Notes under the pieces: model-generated
Seen by the model: only the letters and a program-made list of their open reading frames with translations
Told to the model about the DNA's origin: nothing
Database searches by the model: none
Assembly (NCBI GenBank): GCA_948470475.1
Contig: OX419346.1
Coordinates: 6,473,184-6,537,183 of the forward strand
Direction: 5' to 3'
Length of the DNA stretch: 64,000 nucleotides
Origin: Galaxea fascicularis
Lineage: Eukaryota > Cnidaria > Anthozoa > Scleractinia > Euphylliidae
Made by a program: the position numbers and the translations under genes
Shown here: one piece after another, positions 10,886-21,514 of the stretch
Numbering within the stretch: the first letter of the stretch is position 1
Layout of the letters: every line of letters starts with the position of its first letter

Positions 10886-11881
10886 TAACCACTCAAGCGA
10901 CAGCTGCGGCTACTTCAAACACAGGTGTACCGACAAAACAATTAAATTGCCGCGAGAGATGACTGAGTTTCGGTTTACAAAAATCGTTGCCTCGAAACTT
11001 TCTTCCGTGGCTTTAACATGACATAGAGGTAAAATAAAGTGGTAACAGAAGAACCAGATGGAGACTTCTAAGTAAAAGGCTGATACATTTACAAGGACAT
11101 CAACGAGTGCCTTTAATTAATAAATTATCAAAATTGAAATGTTTAACCCATAAACGCCACTCATCATTAGCAAAATATTTGAACATGCGCAAAAATTGGA
11201 AATAAATGGATGTCTGCGTCCTGTCGTGAATTGTAATGAAGTCGTGAATCATACGGTAACATTTTAATCAAAATTGTCGTAAAATTGATATTATACCAGG
11301 CTGGTTTGTTGTCAATCATGCCAATTTATTGTATAGGAGCGAAAACTGCAAATAATAAATGGCACATCCTTTTTGTTTGAGTTTTTGTTTGAGTTTAAAT
11401 TAGAGCTGAGATAGATCGATTTTTACAAGTTATTATGTAATAACTTTAAAACCCTAGTTATTACATGGCAAGCTCTTTTTTGCGTCGGTCCATAAAAACG
11501 CAAAACTGAGATAACTTGGCCAATATTCAGCCGTCTTGACCTCGCGTTTGGTCAATAACACATACATAATAGGTTACATAAGTTTTATGTAGGACGCTTG
11601 TGAATATTGGTATGTTTATCACGTAGCTCAGAGAAAACGAGATAATTCCATCAGTAAAGACTGGAAGTATTTCTGGAATGTTTATTGCTCTTGACCTGCG
11701 ATAAAAGGTCAGCCTGCCGAGGTATGTATTTTTCCTTTGAAAATGTTTTTAACTAATGATAAAGTTCGCATAAAGCAGCTTCATAACCAAAATTAAAAAC
11801 AACAAATATTTCGCAATCAACTGTCTTAGCCGTTTGCAATAATTTCATGTCATATAAGACGCTCGCAAAAAGGCAGTTAAC
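10886..11881. other. Intergenic spacer, no gene seen
   Basis: AT-rich noncoding sequence between the gene 1 promoter and the first large inverted-repeat element. No open frame, tRNA or array was recognised. Confidence 0.4.
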
Positions 11882-12766
11882 TCAGGCCCGTAGGAGGGGG
11901 GTTCGAGGGGTTAGAACGAACCCCCCTTGAGGCTCAAGATGTTTTTTTTTTTGCTCTTGCCGACCTAACCGAGCGCCGACTCTTGGATTGTCAGGATTGT
12001 CAGGATTGAGCTCACGCTAGCCTATTCAAAATAAAGTATTTGTTGTTTTCACTGTTATGTTTTCGGTTTTGGGAGCCCGCATCGAAGTTGGGAAACCATT
12101 TGAATGTTGCTAATGATTTGCTTTTTAGTTCTTCAGCCAATTTGTGAATGAATTTCCTTTCAGAAAACCGTGTGGCTGGCAATGTTTTTTTTTTTTAGAT
12201 TTGCTTATTTGAAATGTCCAGCTAAACAATTTTAACATTTCCCAGCAGCTAGTATTAAGTAAAAAGAGTTGAATACGCCTTTTCCGTCGGGGTTTGTACA
12301 AAGTTAAGTAGTGACATATTTTCGGCCTTCTCTCTCGTGTGTGGTAAGGCGTACTGCTGCGAGTGCGAAAGGTCCTTCAGCGCGATGCGAAGGTTAAACA
12401 CCTATATGCGAGGCACGATGAGCGAGAACAGATTAGCGTCATGTGCACTTATGACATGCAAAAATAGACCTTGAAGAAGTGGTGGCGCTATTTGCTACCA
12501 TGTATCCGCGAATGGTAGAGCTATCAAATTTGCTGTGACACTTAATGTTACTATGGCCCCTTGTTGTGATGCGGACTGTTAGTGTTATACCAATAATGCA
12601 CTAGCTTTTTGTATAGTTGGGAATTAAGGGACTCACAATACTAGAGCGATCCAAACTGAGGATTGATTAAAAGCGCTTTTTCTTCCCTACCCCCACCCTA
12701 CGCTAAACGTTTTTCGTCAGGCAGATGGATAAGAATCCCCCTAAAATACCCCAGCTACGGGCCTGA
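11882..12766. mobile_element. Non-autonomous DNA transposon with TCAGGCCCGTAG ends
   Basis: The left end TCAGGCCCGTAGG and the right end CTACGGGCCTGA are inverted repeats about 885 bases apart. Both are flanked by TTAAC (11877-11881 and 12767-12771), a likely target duplication; TTAA alone would fit piggyBac. No transposase frame remains. A related element with similar ends is at 20012-20786. Confidence 0.65.
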
Positions 12767-12976
12767 TTAACGTTCGTCTGTTTTGTAAATATCTCATAAC
12801 ACATCTGTACTACACATATTACTGGCACTTAAATGCACTTTCAATGTTGGTATCATGGTAAATTATGAACAGCTTTCGTCTTCTGAGGCCTTATTCGTTT
12901 GTTGCCTTTTCTTTAGCTTCTCTCTCGTGTGAAAGCCATAGAAGAATGATGTACTGGCGGCAATTCTTTTAAGCCG

Positions 12977-13432
12977 TAGCCAGGGGCACCCAACGAGCAA
13001 ATTAAGAAAAAAAAACTTTGAGGGATATTTCTAGGCTCCTTGTAATGCTTAAAGACCGTTAAAAGAGTTGTTTTAATCAGCTAGAAAAATTTGATCTGTT
13101 CGGATTTCTTAGCTGAAAATTGAAGTGCGCCCCCGAAAATTTTAGGGAATTAAATCTCCATTTCAGAAATTGCTAGCTGAACGTTGCATTCGAAGAACTT
13201 CTCTGGTGACCTTTTTAGCCAAAAATTGCAAAAAATATCCCTTCCGAAAATCTAAGGGACTTTTCCCCCTGGATTTCCCTAGTTGTGAATCTTTTAGGTT
13301 ATGTTTTAAATAAGGGATCAGTGAGTCTTTTTGGTAATGCATTATCCGAAAGTCTCAGAACGGGTAGACTCTTCCGAACAGATAAAATCCCATCGATGGG
13401 AAGTTTCTCGTTTGGGTGCCCCTGCGTGGCTA
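12977..13432. mobile_element. MITE with TAGCCAGGGGCACCCAACGAG ends
   Basis: The left arm gtagccaggggcacccaacg and the right arm gtttgggtgcccctgcgtgg are inverted repeats of about 28 bases with a few mismatches, 456 bases apart. Noncoding interior. Confidence 0.7.
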
Positions 13433-15410
13433 TATGGCCAGTTACCAGTCGGGGTACATGTTAAAAACACTGAATGACCGGCGGTCCGATATATTTTTTT
13501 TAAATTATGAAATCGAAGAAATCCAGCTCAGGCTATTCCAAACCATCGTATGTCGATTAGGAAAGGTCAAGCGATCCTGAAATGATTTGAAGATCTCAAG
13601 TCTAGCGCTTGGTTTATGCTGGGCTCAGAGGAAGAGGTCGACTGTCAGTCAAGGCGTTAAAAACTCTAAATGACCGGCGGTCCGATATTCTTTATTTTTT
13701 CTATTTTAGCAAAGACTTGGATATGTAACTGGCTTGACTGGAAAGTAAATAATAGTAATCGTCATCAGATCATGATGTACCGAGACAAAGAACGCTGTGG
13801 CTTCGTCTTTTATGCGCAAGTGTTAACGTCGTATGATAGGGTGTTTCCTAGTCCTTCAAATGTCGAAGGGCTGTAATCTTTTTGCACTTTACAGCAGCCA
13901 TCCCAGGGGGTACCGGGTGACTCCGAGGAACCATCAGGCATTTGCACAACGACATTTACAATTCCACTCCCAGAAACATCATGACCGGCAGTCAACCCGA
14001 AAAAAATCCTAAGTGTCACAAAATATGGAAACATTGGTTGACGAGTCAAAAGAATGACTACTGGTCTTCTATATGATAATACTGAAGATTACATTTACGG
14101 CACTGTTTTTCTCGTTTTATCCACAGCTCCTTCTTGTGTGCTTTACTCTTTCAATCACATTTATTTGGCTAATTCAGGCCAAGGCAAGAGTCCAACTATA
14201 AGGGCCCGTAGTGCACTAGGTTGAAAAGATTTATTGGTTCTGACAAAAATCTCGACAAATTTTGTCTCCACCAAGTTTTGAATTTGCTAATCGCGTACGT
14301 ACGCACTTAAAAACATCAAAATATTTGATGACCACAAGAGCGGGCTTCTGCTGGATGTAGACTTTAAACGCGAAACGAAATTTCCTTGATTGACATTTTC
14401 AGCCATTTTAACGCCTGTAAATTCGGTAAAATCTTACAGTTTTGACGCTTGACAAAAATTTGTCCTGCTCCGTGAGGAAGGACGACGGAGCTTTTGGAGT
14501 TTAGGACGACTTGACAAAAGCTCTTCGCACTTGCAAAAACGGAACTAATGACAAAATATTTTTGCAAATAAACAAAAATTCGCCCAGTGCTTACAGGCCC
14601 TTTCAATCCTACCTTTGTTAAAAAACAACAACAACAACAACAAACAAGAAAGAAAAAGATTGTCTCTTCCCACGACTTCATTTGGCAAACAAAAATGAGT
14701 TGACACCCCAAGGGCTGGTCGACCCATACTGCAAACTAAGAAACAAACGTTAACTGAATTTTTGCAAGGGTCTAGCTTAAATGATAGGAATTAATTGCAG
14801 TCAAGACAGCTGATTGCGGAAGATTTGTTGTTTTTAGGTTTGATTATCAGGCTACTATTTCTTCGAAGTTTCGTATTACTAAAAACCTTGGTTAGCTGAC
14901 TTTTGTCGCGGACCAAGGACAACAATTACTTCCAGTGTTTACTGTTTACACTGTATGATCGAGGCAGTTGAATCAATTGCAATGAAATTTAATTAATCTC
15001 GTTTCCGCTGAGCTACGGGATGAATTTGTCCTGTGCGGTGCAGATGATTTCAGTAACAATTTGTCTTGCAAATAACTTGTGCAACGTGCCGAAGCTATAA
15101 ACTATACAGTTCGTTTTACAGCTAATTGATTCTGTTCGAGGGTCTTTTCACTGTCTTTTGTGGTCTTTCAACCATGCCGACTTGAGTTATTTGAGTCATA
15201 AACTGTTGTTCATCTCACTATTCCAAAACGGCAGGTAACGTAGCAAACAAGTTGAAACTTACTGGTAAAAATATGTTATGGGAAAAACTTTACTGGCGAG
15301 AGGTAAACTGGAATCAATGTTTGCACTTGAACTACAACTGCTTTGAACATCAAGTTAGCCGCTCTGTATTAATCGTAGCCCCGATTCTAATTTAAGAGAG
15401 ACTAGTACTG
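13433..15410. other. Intergenic spacer, no gene seen
   Basis: Noncoding. The phrase tgaccggcggtccgatat occurs twice (13477 and 13674), a dispersed-repeat hint. An (AAC)n run lies near 14626-14645. Short frames on the minus strand (13810-14049, 14364-14711) lack family signals. Confidence 0.4.
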
Positions 15411-15413
15411 TTA

Positions 15414-15644
15414 GGCTATGTCTACACTATACCGGATAGCTTATCATGTCGACATGAAAAATACTACGGCTTGGTATGAACAGAAACGGCCGAGAACTGA
15501 AACAACTCGTGACATCGACGCGGCGCAGCTTCGCTCCGTTACAGAAATCGCTCCGAAATCAACGTTTTATGTGTGAACAAAAGCCTCATCCGATACTGTT
15601 TTCGTACCGGCCCAAGAGGTATCCGCTATAGTGTAGACATAGCC
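15414..15644. mobile_element. MITE, PIF/Harbinger-like (TTA target duplication)
   Basis: Terminal inverted repeats GGCTATGTCTACACTAT, with one extra base pair at some positions, bound a 231-base element. It is flanked by TTA on both sides (15411-15413 and 15645-15647), the three-base TWA duplication typical of PIF/Harbinger. Noncoding interior. Confidence 0.8.
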
Positions 15645-15809
15645 TTAGGCCCAGATCAAACGCTTAGCTACACCGAAATTATCTAAGAGTGATATATGAA
15701 ATAAATCATTCATGAACTGCGGAAATTAAATGAAAGAAGATTGATCCTCGCTATTGTGAACGAAATTAATGTAATTGCGTAAAGAAGCTTGCGGCAAAAT
15801 TTAGGACTT

Positions 15810-15965
15810 CTGCGGGTTTTGAACCTGTGACGTCGCGATACCGGTGCCGTGCTCTAACAACCTGAGCTAATAAGCGCTTGACCCGAACTCTAACAACCTG
15901 AGCCATAAGCGCTTGACCCGAACTCGAACAACCTGAGCTCATAAGTGCTTGACCCGAACTCTATC
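15810..15965 (-). mobile_element. tRNA-derived SINE head with triplicated A-box unit
   Basis: On the minus strand there is an RNA polymerase III A box (TTAGCTCAGGTTGTTAGAGC) and a B box (GGTTCAAAACC at about 15814-15825) at tRNA-like spacing. The A-box unit of about 36 bases is repeated three times in tandem, starting near 15852, 15888 and 15923, each with GAGCTYA and CGGGTCAAGC. It is too degenerate and lacks the acceptor-stem pairing needed for a functional tRNA. Confidence 0.7.
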
Positions 15966-17111
15966 TCCAGCCGTTATTCACGCCCGGTCGGCCGATCTAA
16001 ATGAAATCAGTCGAACTTAATTGGGTCAAAATCCGCACTTCATATGAATTTAATTTAATGACTGAGTTTAGTTCGGCTCGTGTGAATTACGGTGTTTGGC
16101 CTATGCGTTTGACCTAGGCCTTTGTGGAATTCTCGACGGAGGTTAAAATCTGACATGATTGATGACATTGAAACCGAAAACAAAGGAATTGATTTAACCA
16201 CTTGGCCAAAGCGACCGTGCTTTTAGAGAATACGACAATTAAGATTGACATTTCTTTTTTTTATATTTTATATAAACCACAATTCTATTATCAGCAGTGT
16301 GTATATCCGTGAAATGTCTCTATTTTGATAATGGAAGGCATTCGTTGATATCATTGTAAATGTAGTAGCCTTTTACTTATAAGTCTTCTTGTCTGTTCTC
16401 GTCCTTATCCTCTCTATCATGTTGAACATGAGAGAGAGCCACAGACTGTTTAGTGGCAACGACTTTGTAAACCGAAACTCAATCAGCTCCCGGGGCAATT
16501 TGAACTGTTTTGTCTGTGCAACTGTATTTGATCTAACGGTGGCTGTCGGAAAAGCTAGAATGACGTAATTCGGAACCCAGAATTAGGGATATTCCGAATG
16601 CTATCAATAAAAAAATAGAACTAGAAAGTGTTTCATCGCGCAGTAGGTACGTTAATCTGTTCGATAGTATGCGTGCCAAGGGTAAAGCGCGTATTTGTTG
16701 TTGTCGTTTAGAGGGAGTCAGAGCTGGAGGCCTGGAGGGCCGGGGGCCGGTCGGGGGGAACTTGAAATCACAGTCCGATAAAGATCACAACATATAGTAA
16801 ACCAAATCAGATGTGAACCGGCCCCATATTCCGGATATCACTTTCTTGATCGTTCAAGGTGTAGACAGGCCAAACACGACTCTCGTTGGTCAAGATAGGA
16901 AATGCAAAAACCTTCAAAAGTTCATCTCTAGGAGTTCAACTCTCAGAGAGCTCCCTTTTCTGTATGAGATCAGAGGAATAGTTTTAAAGATTTCTCAAGG
17001 GTTGGTTATGTATTAGGTACCAATTTGTTCATTAGAATCTGTTTGAGACTAGACACAGATGGGGTATATTCTGTAACAGAAGACAAAATTTGTTTGTGTG
17101 GGTGCGTTTTT

Positions 17112-17144
<33 letters not shown>

Positions 17145-17509
17145 TTATAGAGTCTACATTCTTTCGCTAAAATTAACTCCCGTAGGAATCATGTTCACAA
17201 GGTTCATAACCTCTATGGTGCAATCTTTATTTAAATAAAACAATGTTTTGTTCAAACGTTTCTTTTGAAGAGTTCCGGTAGTTCTAAGAAGCCCCAAGGC
17301 TTCGCCTTTGATAAAGCCTCTCCTGACGCTAGGAGGTGAACGGCCTGAACGAATGGAATTTCAAATGAAATACAGTATTCAGCCTGATTTCGTGTTGCGG
17401 ATAGTTTCCTAAGGTGACGTGGGTGGCAGAAATTGAAAACATACATGTATATACTGCGCGGTGACTGAAACGATAAGACTTTTTAGTTTATTACTTTTAT
17501 AGTGGTTCC
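15966..17509. other. Intergenic spacer, no gene seen
   Basis: Noncoding, with an (ATT)n microsatellite at about 17116-17145. The small frame 16813-17016 has no homologue that I recognise. Confidence 0.4.
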
Positions 17510-18015
17510 AAATGACCCGGCTTTTTCAAGCTACCATCATACAATTCAGTTACCAGATAAATTCAATGTAGTCTATATGTTTTCGCGTGAACAGAATCTT
17601 AGAAGTTTTTTGATTAAGTTTTCTTAATAATCGGCAACTTTTAAGTTGGATAAACATATGACTGCATTATTCATCTCATATTGGGACTCTTTATTACCAG
17701 AAACATAAAAGGTTACCGCTAGGAAAAAGGAATTTTAAGGTAAAAAAAGGTGTTTACCACTGCTTAAAAAAATTAATTTGGAGATGAGTAAATTTAAACA
17801 ATGATTTATAGTCTTGTTTTCACTGTAGTCATGATAGACACGCGTCAGCTTTGTTGAAAATGTTTTCAGACATGTGATTGGTTGGAATGAATTTAGGGTG
17901 TGACATTTAGCTTTATATGTTTGCCTCTCGGAGCTTAGGTCTCATTCACCCTGGTGATTAGGAAGAGAGCGGATCAAAAACAACAGAGCTGTAACTTGAT
18001 ATCTTATCCACCATC
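17510..18015 (+). promoter_or_regulatory. Promoter and 5' UTR of GFP-like gene 2
   Basis: Counterpart of 10388-10885 in inverted orientation. Conserved islands in the same order: CTATATGTTTTCGCG, TTTTAAGTTGGATAAACATA, GGTTACCGCTAGG and GGTGTTTACCACTGC, ACAATGATTTATAG, GTCAGCTTTGTTGAAAATG, GGGTGTGACATTTAG, a TATA box TTTATAT (17912-17918) and GGAAGAGAGCGGATC in the 5' UTR. The TATA-to-ATG distance is about 100 bases. Islands separated by diverged sequence suggest conserved regulatory elements rather than only a recent copy. Confidence 0.7.
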
Positions 18016-19637
18016 ATGGTAAGTGGTACCCAGGAGAATGATTTTATTCGATTTTTGCCGAGGAATTTTATTCCGCTGATTACGTTTGAAGAGTACTGTA
18101 CTTTTATATATATATATTTTTAATACCACAGAGTTCGATTGGAGAAGAAATGATGACCAGGCTGCATATGGAAGGCACCGTAAACGGGCACAGCTTCACT
18201 ATTGAAGGAGAAGGAAAAGGCAACCCTTTCACGTAAGATGATCTAGAAAAAAATTATTCCTTTCGTTTCATTTTAGGGTCCCTCTACTCTGAGCAGGAAG
18301 ACGACAATTCTTTCTGTTTTTGTCAGCGAGCAAGATTTACCCAGATTCCATAAAACCGCATATTCTTTAGACTGGAGCAACACTTTAGTAGTAGGATCTA
18401 GTTTTGATTCCTTTGATCATAAAGTTACAACTGTGCAAGATGCTTTATTAAGCACATTGACAAATCTTATAGAAAACAAAACAAAAGATTCTATCTACAG
18501 CAATTTCTCGCACCATGGAATTTTCAGCAGACAAATTTACACCTTTATTGAGATTTAGAAAGCTAAGCAGATTTTTACCAGAATTTGGCTTTTTGAAGAT
18601 CTCTTCCTTGTCTGACGCCTTTGATTTGCTGTTTGTGTTCTAGGGGAGTTCAGGATATGAAGCTTCGCGTCACCAAAGGCGCACCCCTGCCTTTCGCTTA
18701 CGATATCTTGACACCAGCATTCATGTACGGCAACAGGGCATTCACCAAATACCCAGCAGATATACCAGACTATTTCAAGCAGTCTTTTCCTGAAGGGTAT
18801 CACTGGGAACGAAGTATGGCTTATGAAAGCCAGGGAATATGCATGGCAACCAGCCACTTAAGGTTCGTAGGAGGCTTAAGTTATGCGTCCTGCTTGGAAA
18901 CAGTATTCAAGTTCACAATAATGTGTTTAATCCAAAAGTTCGCTTTTTAACTTTATTTTTTTAGCTGTTTTGTCGCGAGTTATTATTTTGGTGTACTTAT
19001 ATTCTGTTTATACTGATTGTGATTATGGTCCACTTCAACAGTATGAAAGGCAACTGCTTTTTCTATGACGTTCGATTCCATGGTGTGAACTTTCCCCCCA
19101 ATGGGCCAATTATGCAGAAGAGGGTAGAGAAATGGGAGCCATCCACTGAGAAGATGTATGCACGTGATGGGGTGTTGAAGGGTGCTGCTGACATGACCCT
19201 TTTGCTTAAAGGAGGTGGTCATTACCGAGTTGACTTCAGAACTACTTACAAGTAAGTTGTTTAGTTGTTGTTTGAGGGCTGTAAGTGTCTCCCTCTTTAA
19301 ATAAACCTTATATTAATAGACCGAATAGACCGAACGTGACTCTCATTTGTCAGGTCATTGAACTTCAGCAGCTGATGACTGGTAGTGCTAGGAGTTCTCT
19401 TCATGAAAATTCTAAGCAATTTTATTTGTTGTGTGGACGACTTCTTTTAGTCCAGTGTCACTAATTCGGGACCTTTTTCTCCCATGCAGGGCAAAGAAAA
19501 AAGTCATGTTGCCAGATTATCATTATGTGGACCACCGCATCGACATCTTGGGCCATGACAAAGATTACAGCAACGTTGACCTGCATGCAATTGCCGAGGC
19601 TCGTTATTCTATGCTGCCAAGTGCAAAAACCAAGTAA
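18016..19637 (+). CDS. GFP-like fluorescent/chromoprotein, gene 2 (226 aa)
   Basis: Exons 18016-18018 (ATG only), 18132-18232, 18644-18862, 19042-19251 and 19490-19637. Their lengths (3, 101, 219, 210, 148) are identical to those of gene 1, and all introns are GT-AG. The chromophore is Met62-Tyr63-Gly64 in AFMYGNRAF, with catalytic Arg91 in HWER, Ser142 and Glu144 in WEPSTEKMY, and His193 in YVDHRI. As in gene 1, the catalytic Glu position is Ala211 (DLHAIAEAR), and the next Glu is three residues later. Differences from gene 1 include AYESQG for IFEDQG and Val171 where gene 1 and most relatives have Cys (HYRVDF). No stop or frameshift is seen, so it is probably expressed. Known relatives are cytoplasmic coral pigments with photoprotective or photo-antioxidant roles; the function here is inferred from the family. 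Confidence 0.93.
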
Positions 19638-19900
19638 AAACTTTCTGTAAACAAGCAAAGCTGGCAGCAAGAAAAAAACCAACGTTTGCCGTTTTATCTT
19701 TAAAACGAAGTTAGTAACGTTTTTCTCATGATTTCCCAGTTAGAATTAGTTTTGGATACGGCCGGATTCACTAGAATTCGATTAGTAGAGTAGAAATTTT
19801 GGTAGCATTCCGAAAGCAAAACTAGCTTAATTTTTTTTTGTGGTGGATATTTGATTATTTTTATACTCATTTGTAAACAGGTGGGAAAAAGCCGGTGATT

Positions 19901-19906
19901 ATTAAA
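19901..19906 (+). terminator. Candidate poly(A) signal ATTAAA of GFP-like gene 2
   Basis: Lies 264 bases after the stop, in a block (about 19896-19945, with aagttgttgtccaagctacg) conserved in inverted orientation at 7516-7562. Confidence 0.55.
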
Positions 19907-20011
19907 GTTGTTGTCCAAGCTACGTTTTGTGGAGTTTCTTATGATCAAGTACTGACTAGTGGAAGTGTGAACCGGTTTTCATAGCAACTACAATCAACAA
20001 TATGCCCCAAT

Positions 20012-20786
20012 CAGGCCCTTAGCAAGGCTAGCATATGGCCAAGCAAAGCTACCCCCCTCCCCCCTCCCATCAGTCGTGGACATCAGGGAGCTGAAGTAAC
20101 GAGGACGGCAACGGTAATGAGAACGCCACAAAACACATAGGCTTAATGAGCAAAAACCCTCGCTCTGCACGTATGTTTAAATTTCTTTACCGTCCTCTGC
20201 AAAACAACGACGTGAAATGACGAAGTTTTAGATTTTCCCGAGAACGTGAGCGCATGATGGCAAGTTTTTCTTTCTTTTTCGTTGCTTAAACACCGTTCAC
20301 AGTAATTTAGACTCCGGAGAGCTCGCCAGCGTTTTTTCGTTAAACAAAACAAACAAATTGGAATAATCACGAAAGAGTCACAAAAACGAGTATAACAATG
20401 CAAATGAGGTGGTTTTCACGTTACGTCATCGTCGCCATGATGGTGAACGGTAAACAATATATCTCTCATCTGATTAGCTCGCTTTGTTCGTCCACCAGTA
20501 TATTTGTTTGTTTCACCATTGTTACCTCTGTCTCCAGAGATTGGCTCTAAACCACCTATCGGTTACTAAGCAAATTAAACATCGACTCTGCACATTCATC
20601 GCCATTTTTTGGGAAAATGACTTCATAATTTCACGTTTAAACTTGGAACCGGTTATTAGAATTTGACTGCAGAAGAACTCGCCTTCAATTTAGCGAGTTG
20701 GAAGAAGTTTGATAGAAGGCGAATTTGCTTAATAGATTATATTTTCGCTTTCATCACCTGCGTGGTATCCCCCTGCCACGGGCCTG
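20012..20786. mobile_element. Inverted-repeat DNA transposon with CAGGCCC ends, hosting another MITE
   Basis: The left end CAGGCCCTTAGCAAGG and the right end, reverse-complemented, CAGGCCCGTGGCAGGGG make an imperfect terminal inverted repeat. The ends resemble those of 11882-12766. A second repeat family sits inside it at 20096-20410. Confidence 0.5.
20096..20410. mobile_element. Copy of the AACGAGAACGCCACAAAAC repeat family
   Basis: About 310 bases, closely similar in order and content to 40766-41138. Shared landmarks are aacgccacaaaac, ccgtcctctgcaaaacaac, gagaacgtgagcgcatga and gctcgccagc. The copy at 40766 shows the full terminal inverted repeats; here the ends are eroded. Confidence 0.65.
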
Positions 20787-21514
20787 CCCCGTCCTCCTCA
20801 GTGACACTTTTTTTCTGAATTTCTTACACTACAACCGCCTATAGACCTCCTGTATAGTAAAAAGTGGTTGTGCGGAAACATATCAAACGCTGAGAGCGTG
20901 CAAAAATGTCTTTCCATTAAGTATCGCTTGGAAAAATAAGGGAATACTCGTGAGTCTGCAAATTTCTCAGCTGCTTGCTCGTTTTCCGAAAACGCTGGCG
21001 GAAATGTTTTTATTCTATTCCTGAAATTTTGCATTAATTGTAAGACGGGAAGTTTGCTTGTAATTCAATTATATCAAGCTGAAGTTATGGGAGTGCAGTG
21101 TATTTGTTCACCATGTCAACTTTGTTTTTTCTTTTCCTTACGTAACTTACATTTACGGCACTTAACGCTACTAACAATACAATACTTCGACTACTTGTGA
21201 TACGATACTTACGATACTACGATAGAATTCAACCGATGCTACTTGTGCAAAGTGATCAGACAGTTTGAATCAAATCAGAAGACCAAATAAAATGAAAAAA
21301 ACAGTTCAAAAACTGTACGCATGGTACGTAACATAGCCTCCCCTGATCTAGCCTGAAAGTTTTCAAAAGCTTTCTCATGTCGTGTCACCTGTGCCTGCCA
21401 CTTTGTTGAACTCCACACCTACGACACTGTTACATGCCCTGTACAAGGTTTCTTTCTCGAGTCTGCCCTTGCCATCGCCTTTAATTAAGATTTCTATCTT
21501 GCATCTTATACGTG
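20787..21514. other. Intergenic, no gene seen
   Basis: Noncoding, with no array. A (GATACTAC)-like patch occurs near 21185-21230. A stretch at 20545-20710 just upstream resembles 57560-57770 (ctctgcacattcatc, tagaatttgac), marking another dispersed repeat. Confidence 0.35.

Noticed and set aside
14364..14711. 115-aa minus-strand ORF with Cys-rich run
   Set aside because: The Cys run is a translated (AAC/GTT)n microsatellite; no domain is seen.
16813..17016. 67-aa plus-strand ORF in the GFP spacer
   Set aside because: No recognisable domain, unremarkable length for AT-rich noncoding DNA, no splice or poly(A) context.
18555..19222. Minus-strand open frames over GFP-like gene 2 exons (and matching plus-strand frames over gene 1)
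   Set aside because: They are antisense shadows of conserved exons; the sense frames carry the GFP-like motifs and correct splice sites.
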